Part shown: positions 1 through 7,667 of the stretch, piece by piece
Layout of the letters: each line of letters starts with the position of its first letter
How positions within the stretch are numbered: the first letter of the stretch is position 1
NCBI GenBank assembly: GCA_002720975.1
Contig: PBIX01000090.1
Coordinates: 1 to 40,344 of the forward strand
Origin: Planctomycetota bacterium
GTDB lineage: Bacteria > Planctomycetota > UBA1135 > GCA-002686595
Direction of reading: 5' to 3'
Length of the DNA stretch: 40,344 nucleotides
The notes under the pieces: generated by a model
Told to the model about the DNA's origin: nothing
What the model saw: the letters and a program-made list of their open reading frames with translations, nothing else
Database searches by the model: none
Translations under genes and position numbers: made by a program

Positions 1-1
1 C

Positions 2-136
2 TACTCGCAGCTGCACTTTTCATACGATATGTTCTTGGCGTTGGTTATGGACGCGCGATTTCTGTTCACCGACGTGCAGAAGAAGGAGCTCTACGATCTG
101 AACGAGATTCTGTACGATTACAAGGAACAGGAGATG
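2..136 (+). CDS. Fragment of an unidentified protein at the left edge, truncated at both ends
   Basis: Frame 2 reads as a plausible protein of about 45 residues (starting YSQLHFSYDMFLALVMD and continuing with alternating charged and hydrophobic residues such as KKELYDLNEIL). Its third codon positions are mostly G or C, as in the real genes nearby. The opposite strand here gives an implausible string of Leu/Val/Ile, as expected for antisense of a real gene. Past about position 135 this frame runs into the antisense of the oxidoreductase gene, so the fragment loses its 3' end there. I do not recognise the family. It is either a genuine rearrangement breakpoint or an assembly join at a contig end. 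Confidence 0.35.
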
Positions 137-1429
137 CGGCAGAAGGAAGCTCATCTCGTAGTGAGCCAGAGGCCACTCCTTGGGCCACAACCTCTCGTTC
201 CAGCGCGAGTGCGGTGGCGGTGCCAAGCTGGGCTTGGGTACGAACTTGTCCCAGGAGTTGGGGTTCAATCCGCCCTTCGTACCGACCGAACCCGTCAGGC
301 TGTGCAGCAGCAGCAAAGCCCGCGCCACTTGCCAACCACCCAGATTGCCCGCCGCTGTGCTACGCCAGAGATGGCTGGTGAATTCGCTGCCCGCTTCGGA
401 GATACGATCGGCGAGATACTCGACGGTGCCCTCTTCTATCTGGCACTCGGCCATGGCGTAGGCAGGGGTGTATTTGACGTACTCCTCCGCCAAGAGCTCC
501 AGGTAGCGGTCCAGGGTCTGGGGCCCGCCGGGATCCTTGGCGGTGAGGTAGTCCTGCCAGTTCGTCCAGCGCTCCATGAACTCCTTGTCTACGCGGCCCG
601 AGGTCAGCAACAGGCGCGCGACGGACAGCAGCATGGCGGCTTCGCTGCCCGGCCAGGGTGAAATCCACCGATCAGCATGCGTGCTGGTATTCGACAGCCG
701 CGTGTCCACCACGGCTATGCGAGCCCCCCCGTTCTTGGCTTCGATGATGCGCTGGGCGTGGGGGTTGAAGTAGTGCCCCGTCTCCAAGTGGGCTGAGATG
801 AGCAGGATGAACTTGGCATTCGCGTAGTCAGGGGACGGGCGGTCCGCCCCGAAGGACAAGGAGTACCCCAAACGCGCGGAGGCACTGCAGACGTTGGTGT
901 GGGAGTTGTGGGCGTCCACACCCCAGGCCTGCAACATCCGCATCGCGAAGTGGTCCTCGCCGGGTCGGCCAACGTGATACATGATCTCGTCGTGGCGCTC
1001 CTCGCGCAGGGCCTTGCCGATGCGTTTGCCGATGTCCGCCACCGCCTCCTCCCAGGAGACCTCCTCCCACTCGCCCCCACCGCGCGGCCCCTTGCGCTTC
1101 AGGGGTTTCAGGATGCGCTCGGTGTCATTGACCTGATTGATCGTCGCCGGACCCTTGGCGCAAAGGCGTCCACGCGATCCCGGGTGGAGCGGGTTGCCTT
1201 CAAATTTGGCAATGTCTCCCGACGACTTGTCAACAAACGCGAGTAGGCCGCAGCCGGATTCGCAGTTGAAGCAGATCGTCGGGATGCAGCGGTAGTGGTT
1301 CTCCTTGCGCTCTGGCCAGGCCTCGGCGTCGTACTCAACCCAGTCGTCCCAGTGCTTGGGCTCCGGACCGACAGCCAACTCCCATGGAGAGGTGCGGCCT
1401 GCTGGTGTCTTGTCTTGCGAGTTGCTCAT
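20..1429 (-). CDS. Molybdopterin oxidoreductase (CISM/DMSO reductase family) large subunit, N-terminal part only
   Basis: The N-terminus has the CISM iron-sulfur motif: C-x2-C-x3-C in ICFNCESGC, followed by a fourth Cys in GRLCAKG. It then shows family features such as WEEVSWEEA, HVGRPGEDH, NVCSASARLGYS and GGLNPNSW. The family binds Mo- or W-bisPGD and reduces or oxidises small inorganic or organic compounds; the substrate cannot be read here. I chose ATG at 1429 because it lies 7 bases after the stop of the ferredoxin gene; an in-frame ATG at 1486 would overlap that gene. About 430 residues look genuine, down to roughly base 135 (MSFLLPHLL). The remaining frame to base 20 is a hydrophobic, non-homologous tail that is antisense to a plus-strand fragment. 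Family members are normally 700-1000 residues, so the C-terminal half is missing. Confidence 0.85.
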   Translation of the reverse strand: MSNSQDKTPAGRTSPWELAVGPEPKHWDDWVEYDAEAWPERKENHYRCIPTICFNCESGCGLLAFVDKSSGDIAKFEGNPLHPGSRGRLCAKGPATINQVNDTERILKPLKRKGPRGGGEWEEVSWEEAVADIGKRIGKALREERHDEIMYHVGRPGEDHFAMRMLQAWGVDAHNSHTNVCSASARLGYSLSFGADRPSPDYANAKFILLISAHLETGHYFNPHAQRIIEAKNGGARIAVVDTRLSNTSTHADRWISPWPGSEAAMLLSVARLLLTSGRVDKEFMERWTNWQDYLTAKDPGGPQTLDRYLELLAEEYVKYTPAYAMAECQIEEGTVEYLADRISEAGSEFTSHLWRSTAAGNLGGWQVARALLLLHSLTGSVGTKGGLNPNSWDKFVPKPSLAPPPHSRWNERLWPKEWPLAHYEMSFLLPHLLFLVIVQNLVQIVELLLLHVGEQKSRVHNQRQEHIV

Positions 1430-1436
1430 GGGTCGG

Positions 1437-2945
1437 TCAACTGATGGGCAGGGCTTGCCCTGCGCGCACAAACAGGTCTTCCTCAACGAGAAGGCCGCCC
1501 AGGGCCAGAATGGCCGCTACCGGAAGGAGGGGGGGGGAGCCGGCCAAGATCGCCAAGGGCAGAAGAATGCCGAGTGCGACGCCCACACCCCAGTGCATGC
1601 GCGCATAGGGCCCGTGGGAAAGCAGCCGAGCCGCTCGAGCGTATTCCTCTTCCCGCCCCTTGGGCACCATGCGACCTTCAAGGAGGATGGCAAGAAGGTG
1701 GCCCCCCAAGCAGACCGTCAGGATCTTGGGCAGGGAGGCCAAGAGGCTCGAGTCGAGAGCCACACCAAGCGTATCCATCAGCGCCAGCACAGACGCGCCG
1801 GCAATGCCCGCCTGAATCACGAGGTGAATAGCCAGACCGGGGCGCATCCAGAGCACCCGCCCCTTGGCCTGACCAAAGAGGTAGGCGGTGTAGGCCGCCG
1901 TCCATCCGCCGAGAATGTAGGCCCCCCATTCCAGAAGCCACGACCCGACAAACAAGCACGCAACAAGGACGGCGCTGTAGCCGAGAATGATGAAGCTCCC
2001 CCGAACGAGCCAGGAATCCCAGTTCGGGCGCCGGAAGATGTAGAGGACTCGTTCTGGACGCTTCAGGTCGGCAATGAGAAGCAGACCCGTTATTCCCAGG
2101 AAGACGAGAGCTACAGCCGCCGCAATGAAGCGGGTGAAGTCCGCCTCGGAAGGCACGGCATCCGCGCCCATCGCTTGGGCCAAGAAAGCCACGGGCAGAA
2201 CTCCGGCGGCAATGGACTTGGTCCAAAGGTAGGTGCTGACACGCCAGCCCCATATCTGCGAGCGAGGCACGTCGTAGGTCGTGCGGGCGGTCTCTTGGCC
2301 GTGCTCGGCTTCATAGCTCTGGGCCACCGCGCGCTCACCTGAAGGGGGCACAGACCAGATGAACCCCTGGGAGAGGTTTGTCTCTCCGGGCGTGATGCCC
2401 GCCGAGTTGACCCCGATGTAGTGGACGTTTGGTCCCGTTCTCGCTTCGGGCTTGCGGACGGTCAGGCCTCCGTTGCTCCTCAGTTGAGATACTCGACTCT
2501 CGGGATCGTTGAAGTCGCCGGGAATGATGGCCTCTGTGGGACAAACAACGGCACAGGCCGGCGCCAGCCCACGCTCGATGCGGTGCTCACAGAAGTGGCA
2601 CTTCTCCGCGATACCCGATTCCTCGTTGATGTAGATCGCGTCGTAGGGACAAGCATGCGTGCAGCTCTTGCAGCCAATGCAGGCATTGGGGTCCACATCC
2701 ACGATTCCGTTCTCGTGCTTGCTGAGAGCTGTTACCGGGCAGATCTCCACACAGGGGGCTCCCGTGCACTGATTGCAGCGCAGGACCGAGAAGCCCCGGC
2801 GCACGGATGGGAACGTGCCGCCCTCCGTGTACTTGACCCAGGTGCGGAAATTGCCAACAGGGACGTGGTTCTCGGACTTACAGGCGACGGTGCAGGCGTG
2901 GCAGCCAATACACCGCGTGTGGTCGATGACAAATCCGAGTTGCAC
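1437..2945 (-). CDS. Four-cluster ferredoxin fused to NrfD/DmsC-type membrane anchor
   Basis: A 502-residue fusion. Residues 1-190 are a DmsB/PhsB-like electron-transfer domain with four cysteine sets, CIGCHACTVAC, CNQCTGAPCVEIC, CIGCKSCTHAC and CHFC...CAVVC, expected to hold four [4Fe-4S] clusters. From about residue 235 there are roughly eight hydrophobic segments with an NrfD-like signature (DLKRPERVLYIFRRPNWDSW). The family exchanges electrons between the quinone pool and a molybdopterin catalytic subunit. The gene is immediately upstream of that subunit (7-base gap to ATG 1429), so the two form a two-gene operon in which DmsB and DmsC functions are one chain. It starts at ATG 2945, divergent from the hydrolase at 3063 across a 117-base gap. 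Confidence 0.88.
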   Translation of the reverse strand: MQLGFVIDHTRCIGCHACTVACKSENHVPVGNFRTWVKYTEGGTFPSVRRGFSVLRCNQCTGAPCVEICPVTALSKHENGIVDVDPNACIGCKSCTHACPYDAIYINEESGIAEKCHFCEHRIERGLAPACAVVCPTEAIIPGDFNDPESRVSQLRSNGGLTVRKPEARTGPNVHYIGVNSAGITPGETNLSQGFIWSVPPSGERAVAQSYEAEHGQETARTTYDVPRSQIWGWRVSTYLWTKSIAAGVLPVAFLAQAMGADAVPSEADFTRFIAAAVALVFLGITGLLLIADLKRPERVLYIFRRPNWDSWLVRGSFIILGYSAVLVACLFVGSWLLEWGAYILGGWTAAYTAYLFGQAKGRVLWMRPGLAIHLVIQAGIAGASVLALMDTLGVALDSSLLASLPKILTVCLGGHLLAILLEGRMVPKGREEEYARAARLLSHGPYARMHWGVGVALGILLPLAILAGSPPLLPVAAILALGGLLVEEDLFVRAGQALPIS

Positions 2946-3062
2946 GAGGGGGGTGAGATGGGCGCCAGTAGCGCTTCAGGGGGATGGGTGAAGGGGGGTC
3001 TCAGGGTACCGAAACCAGGAGGCTCAGGGCCCCCGCTTCGGGCTAGAATTGCCTCCGCGCCC

Positions 3063-4061
3063 ATGGTCGATCCACTACTTCTGCTCGCCCCCCTGGCCGT
3101 GGCTGCGCTGGGATTCGCCTTCGAGGTAATCGGACAGCGGCATGACGCCTCGCGCTTCCCTGCGCCTGGCAAGCGGGTGCGCGTAGCCAACACGCATCTT
3201 CACGTTCGGACCCGAGGGGAGGGCTCGCCGGTGATTGTGCTGGAAGCCGGAGCGGGAGGTTGGTCCACCCACTGGGACCCTCTTATCGGTCCACTCTCAG
3301 AGCTATCCAAGGTGATTGCCTATGACCGGGCTGGCCTCGGGTGGAGCGCAGGTGGCGAAGCACCGCGGAGCGCCGATTGTGCCGCCCGCGAACTCTCGGA
3401 GCTCCTGCGACAGGTGAGTCCGGAGTCCACGAAGGTCATCCTGGTCGCGCACGCGGAAGGGGCGCGGATCGCCCGCTCATTCGCAATCCGTTACCCACAC
3501 AAGACGGAGGGGCTCGTCTTCGTCGACGGCTATCACGAGTCCCTTGAGCCCTCTCTTCAACGGGAGGGGATCCCCTCGCCTTGTGTCAGCACCACCATGC
3601 TGGCGGGGCTCATGTGGGCAGGTCGGCTCGGACTCCTACGCCTGCTCCGTTACCCCCCTCTGGCCCCGGGACTGGAGGAAACGCCCCTGGGACACGCCAA
3701 CCTCCAGACGATTGCCGCCCTCTCTCGCAGCCCACGGGTTCTCGCGGGAATGCATGCCGAGCAGAAGGCCTCAGGGGAGAGCGATGAGAAGCTCGCCGCC
3801 CATCCCACGGACCAGCAGACCCCCTGTCGCACGTTGGTGGCGGGGGCGTCCCTGCCCGCTGCAGGCCTACCTGAGGGGTTTCCGCTTGGGGAGTTCAACT
3901 CAATCTGGGCCCAATCCTCGGCCAAGCTATCGGCCGGTTTCTCGGGGGGGCCGGAATCAGCGGATGTGTTGGAGGACGCCGACCACCTTCTTCCGCTTCG
4001 CCACCCACAAGCTGTCGTGGCGTGCGTACGCGATCTTCTGGAGCGAGGTACCGAGTCCTAG
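3063..4061 (+). CDS. Membrane-anchored alpha/beta hydrolase-like protein with Ala at the nucleophile position
   Basis: 332 residues from ATG 3063. An N-terminal hydrophobic stretch (LLLLAPLAVAALGFAF) looks like a membrane anchor or uncleaved signal. The body follows the alpha/beta hydrolase fold: VIVLEAGAGGWSTHW (oxyanion loop region), VIAYDRAGLGWS, then the strand-turn-helix that normally carries the nucleophile, and a C-terminal ADHLLPLRHP containing the expected catalytic His. The nucleophile elbow, normally GHSxGG, reads VAHAEGA, so residue 131 is Ala (codon GCG at 3453-3455) instead of Ser. Either this is a pseudo-hydrolase with a binding role, or a TCG to GCG change has inactivated it. 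The start is supported by the hydrophobic N-terminus, and a longer open frame upstream is antisense to the ferredoxin gene. Confidence 0.8.
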   Translation: MVDPLLLLAPLAVAALGFAFEVIGQRHDASRFPAPGKRVRVANTHLHVRTRGEGSPVIVLEAGAGGWSTHWDPLIGPLSELSKVIAYDRAGLGWSAGGEAPRSADCAARELSELLRQVSPESTKVILVAHAEGARIARSFAIRYPHKTEGLVFVDGYHESLEPSLQREGIPSPCVSTTMLAGLMWAGRLGLLRLLRYPPLAPGLEETPLGHANLQTIAALSRSPRVLAGMHAEQKASGESDEKLAAHPTDQQTPCRTLVAGASLPAAGLPEGFPLGEFNSIWAQSSAKLSAGFSGGPESADVLEDADHLLPLRHPQAVVACVRDLLERGTES

Positions 4062-4129
4062 GCCCGCTGGACCGGGAAACCTCGATTTCAGACACTCAAG
4101 GACGACTAAAGCTCGCATGCGCCCGCGGG

Positions 4130-4135
4130 TATACT
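4130..4135 (+). promoter_or_regulatory. Possible -10 element (TATACT) upstream of the TPR gene
   Basis: TATACT stands 54 bases before ATG 4190, in the only gap (4062-4189) before the TPR/FG-GAP gene pair. No convincing -35 hexamer is seen 16-18 bases upstream, so this rests on one hexamer match only. Confidence 0.22.
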
Positions 4136-4189
4136 GCCCGTCCATCCGACAGCTTGGCTCGACCCGATTTCACCCCACCCCAGATCCCG

Positions 4190-5863
4190 ATGATCTCCCT
4201 TATCGCCGTTGCCTCCGTGACCCTCCTGGGCCCCACGCCCCTGCCTCAGGATCCGCCCACGCCTGTCTCAGTCGAAGACATAGACAGCATGGACCCGGAG
4301 ATCTCAGCCTTGGTTTCCAACGTCCTCGCCTTGGTCCAGGAGGACCCATCCTCCGGAGCAGCCCATTTTGAGCTGGGTCTGGTGTATGAGGCCAATACCC
4401 TCTACCGGGCTGCCGTCCGGTCCTACACAAACGCTCTTGGATTGGTGGGCGACTCACACGAACGCTATCCCGAGTGGATCTATCGCCGAGCCGTGGTGTT
4501 GGAGGCCAACGGAGACCCCAGGGCCGCTCTGGTGGACATGCGCAAGGCCGCGGATAGGCTGAAGAACACCCCCGTCATTCAAGTACGGTTGGGAACGATG
4601 CTACTCGCCCAGGGAGACGTGCAGGGTGCCGAGGCGGCCTTCATGCAAGCTATCGCTGCCGAGGCCAAACAACCCCAGCCCATCGCATGGCCCCAGAGCC
4701 GCGTGGGACTGTGCCAGGTTCGCATCGTGCAGGAGAGTTGGATCGAGCCCAGCGAGGTCTTGGAGAGAATCGTCGCGGAGGCCCCGGGCTACCGCCACGC
4801 ACACTACCTACTGGGATTGTGCTACATGGAGTTGGGTCGCGAGGACGATGCCAAGGCCCACCTGCAGGCCGGTGTCAATGCATGGCCTGAATACCCACCC
4901 GATCCCCATCAGCCACGGCTCGATGTGTACTCGGCGGGCTACCACCGAGGCATGATGGAGATAGAGAACATGCTCATGGGGGGGCAGGTTGCCCCGGCTA
5001 TTGCGAAATTGACAAGGGTGTTGGCCGCCAGCCCCAACAACCACGCGGTCCTGCACCTCTTGGGACGGGCGCACCTGATGGCCGGCAATCTGGACCAGGG
5101 TATCGAAACCCTGCGCGAGGCTGAGGCTGCCCATCCCCAGTCTGTCGACATCAAGATCGAGCTGGGAACGGCCTTGATGAACAAGGCGGTCATAAGCAAT
5201 GCGAGCATGGACGTGGAAACGCGTCAGGCCATCGCTAATGAGATCATGACCAAGGCGCAGGATGTCGTCTCTATCGCGCCCAACCTGGGCCGTGCCCACT
5301 ACTTCATGGGTCTTGTGCTCTACTCCACTCTCGATCCTGCGGCCCCCGACCCCCAAACAGCCAACTCCGCACTGCAGTCCCTGAGTGCCGCACTCCAGCT
5401 GGGCTGCTCAGAATCCCAGTTGCTCGAACGACTTGCCTCCTTGTATGCGCAGACCGGGCGCCAAGGCGAGATGCTGCGCTTCGCTATGGCGAATGCGGAG
5501 CGCAACATGGGTAATCCCAATGCGTTCCTTTTCTTGGCACGTGCCCAATTCACCGCGGGCAACCCCACGCAAGGAGTAAGTGCCGCCAAACGGGCATTTG
5601 ATCTGGCCCCACGCGAGCCCCAGGTGGCCATGTTCTACGTCCAGACCTTGGTCACCACCAAGAACATGGATGAGGCCGTCCGCCTCGCCAATTGGATGAG
5701 CGGTGTGATGGCGGCGAACGCTGAGGTGCTTGCGTTCTGCCAGAACGTGCGCGAAGTCGCGCGGACAGGCTCCTTGTCCGGACAGTCGCCCCCCAAACAA
5801 GACGGCGGAGATCAAGAGTCACCGAAGGACTCCGCGCCCGATGCCCCCCGTTCTTCCCGATGA
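4190..5863 (+). CDS. Secreted tetratricopeptide-repeat protein
   Basis: 557 residues from ATG 4190. The short hydrophobic N-terminus (MISLIAVASVTLLGPTPLPQ) looks like an export signal and is the reason for this start; the frame is open further upstream but without coding character. The rest is made of TPR-type helical pairs, for example AAHFELGLVYEANTLYRAA, NHAVLHLLGRAHLMAGNLDQ and GRAHYFMGLVLYST, across residues 55-520. It ends in a charged, low-complexity tail. TPRs are protein-protein interaction scaffolds. The stop overlaps the start of the next gene by 4 bases (ATGA), so the two products are probably made together and may interact outside the cytoplasm. No enzymatic motif is seen. Confidence 0.85.
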   Translation: MISLIAVASVTLLGPTPLPQDPPTPVSVEDIDSMDPEISALVSNVLALVQEDPSSGAAHFELGLVYEANTLYRAAVRSYTNALGLVGDSHERYPEWIYRRAVVLEANGDPRAALVDMRKAADRLKNTPVIQVRLGTMLLAQGDVQGAEAAFMQAIAAEAKQPQPIAWPQSRVGLCQVRIVQESWIEPSEVLERIVAEAPGYRHAHYLLGLCYMELGREDDAKAHLQAGVNAWPEYPPDPHQPRLDVYSAGYHRGMMEIENMLMGGQVAPAIAKLTRVLAASPNNHAVLHLLGRAHLMAGNLDQGIETLREAEAAHPQSVDIKIELGTALMNKAVISNASMDVETRQAIANEIMTKAQDVVSIAPNLGRAHYFMGLVLYSTLDPAAPDPQTANSALQSLSAALQLGCSESQLLERLASLYAQTGRQGEMLRFAMANAERNMGNPNAFLFLARAQFTAGNPTQGVSAAKRAFDLAPREPQVAMFYVQTLVTTKNMDEAVRLANWMSGVMAANAEVLAFCQNVREVARTGSLSGQSPPKQDGGDQESPKDSAPDAPRSSR

Positions 5864-7605
5864 TCACTACCGCTCCTAAATCCTCACGCACCATGCCTAT
5901 CCTCATCCATCTTCGGGGCGCACTACTCTTATTCACAGGCCTTGCAACATTGGCCCTGAACGTACAGGGGCAGGACTCGGCCGAACCCTGGTTTCAAGAG
6001 GAAGCTGCCGCCGCTGGCCTTGACTGGAGCCACGTCAGTGGTGCGCCAGTCGACCGCCACTGGTTCCCGGAGATTATGGGTGGCGGAGTCGCCCTATTGG
6101 ACTACGACGGCGATGGCGACCTCGATGTGTACTTCGTGCAGTCGGGCCACTTGATTCCGGAAGATGACCAGGTCTTGCCCACCAACAAACTGTTCAAGAA
6201 TATGTCTGTTGAGCAGAGCGCTGGCGGAGATCCCAGTGGACCAGGGTTCGTGGATGTGACCGAGGGTGCCGGTGTTGGTGACGACGGCTATGGCATGGGG
6301 GTTGCCTGCGGGGACTATGACGGCGACGGAGACGTGGATCTCTACGTCACCAACGTCGGGCCCAACCGCTTCTACCAGAACCAGGGCAACGGCACGTTCA
6401 AAGATCTCACCTCGCGCCTCAAGGTCGGGGATGGTCGCTGGGGCACGAGCGCGGCCTTCATGGATGCTAACTCGGATGGCAAGCTCGACCTCTTCGTGGT
6501 CAACAACCTCAATTGGTCTCCTGGGATCGAGACGCCCTGTAACAACTACCGCAACAAGCCGGACTTCTGTAGTCCAAACAACTACAACGCCCAATCTACC
6601 GACGTCCTGTTTGTCCAGGGCCGACTCGGGTACTCGGACTACTCGCGCAAGCAGGGCCTGCACCTCTCGGCCGGGAACGGCCTGGGCGTTGCCTGTGCCG
6701 ACTACGATTCTGACGGGGACACGGACATTTATGTGGCCAATGACGCCACCCCCAATGCCCTGTGGAACAACAGCGGGACGGACAACTTCACGGATGTCGC
6801 TCTCGCCGGTGGATGCGCGGTCAACAGTACGGGCACTCCGGAGGCGGGCATGGGGGTGCAGTGGGTGGACGTGAACCAAGATGGGTGGTTCGACCTGTTC
6901 ATGACCCACATCCGGCGTGAGACGAACACCTTCTACATGAACCGCAAGGGCCGCTTTCGGGACATGACGAACATGACGGGGCTAGGCCCTGACAGCGTGC
7001 GTTTGACCGGATTCGGCATGGGCTTCCACGACTTCAATCTCGATGGACGCTTGGATCTCTACGTGGCCAACGGTGCTGTGCAGGCTTGGGGGCGCGACGA
7101 ATCCTACGGTGAGGACGCTTATGCCGAGCCCAACCTGCTCTATCAGGGGCTTGGCGGCACACGCTTTGAAAGCCTCGGGGAGGGCACAGCTTCACCTGTA
7201 GTGGGATCCAGTCGTGGTGCCGCCTTTGGGGATATTGACAACGACGGAGATGTCGATGTTGTTGTTGTTGACCGTGATGCACGAGTGAAGCTCCTGCGCA
7301 ACGTCGCACCCCGTGTGGGTACATGGCTTGGGGTCGAGCTTAAGGGGTCACGCTTCAAGACGGCGGTGGGAGCCGTAGTGCGCCTGGAGACGAGTTCGCT
7401 GGTTGATGACGAGATCGTGATTGCCTCCCAGTACCGCTTGGCCGACCCGGCCTACAGCTACTTGGCTTCCAACGATCCTCGTGTCCACTTTGGAATTGCT
7501 CCCGGACACGATGTGACGGGGCTCTTTGTTCGCTGGCCCGGTAGCACTGAGGAAGTCGAACTTAAGAGCCCCACGACTGGCAGCTACATCCCCATTCAGC
7601 GCTAG
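5860..7605 (+). CDS. Secreted FG-GAP/VCBS repeat protein with C-terminal ASPIC/UnbV domain (CRTAC1-like)
   Basis: 581 residues. A signal-like segment (LRGALLLFTGLATLALNVQG) follows a short basic N-region. About seven calcium-loop repeats of the DxDxDGxxD type are visible: DYDGDGDLDVYF, DYDGDGDVDLYV, DANSDGKLDLFV, DYDSDGDTDIYV, DVNQDGWFDLFM, DFNLDGRLDLYV and DIDNDGDVDVVV. Together they predict an integrin-like beta-propeller. The last ~95 residues match the ASPIC/UnbV pattern (WLGVELKG, AVGAVVRLE, DPRVHFGI, VRWPGSTEEVEL). The protein is extracellular or periplasmic; the family's role is poorly known, probably adhesion or polymer binding. It is translationally coupled to the TPR protein upstream. 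Confidence 0.92.
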   Translation: MITTAPKSSRTMPILIHLRGALLLFTGLATLALNVQGQDSAEPWFQEEAAAAGLDWSHVSGAPVDRHWFPEIMGGGVALLDYDGDGDLDVYFVQSGHLIPEDDQVLPTNKLFKNMSVEQSAGGDPSGPGFVDVTEGAGVGDDGYGMGVACGDYDGDGDVDLYVTNVGPNRFYQNQGNGTFKDLTSRLKVGDGRWGTSAAFMDANSDGKLDLFVVNNLNWSPGIETPCNNYRNKPDFCSPNNYNAQSTDVLFVQGRLGYSDYSRKQGLHLSAGNGLGVACADYDSDGDTDIYVANDATPNALWNNSGTDNFTDVALAGGCAVNSTGTPEAGMGVQWVDVNQDGWFDLFMTHIRRETNTFYMNRKGRFRDMTNMTGLGPDSVRLTGFGMGFHDFNLDGRLDLYVANGAVQAWGRDESYGEDAYAEPNLLYQGLGGTRFESLGEGTASPVVGSSRGAAFGDIDNDGDVDVVVVDRDARVKLLRNVAPRVGTWLGVELKGSRFKTAVGAVVRLETSSLVDDEIVIASQYRLADPAYSYLASNDPRVHFGIAPGHDVTGLFVRWPGSTEEVELKSPTTGSYIPIQR

Positions 7606-7667
7606 GCATCTAGATCCCATCTCTCTCGGTTTTCTTGCGGCGGCTTACATAGCCCCGATCTCCACAC

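Noticed and set aside
1305-2342. A 345-codon plus-strand open frame
   Set aside because: It is antisense to the ferredoxin cysteine-motif/NrfD gene, which is certain.
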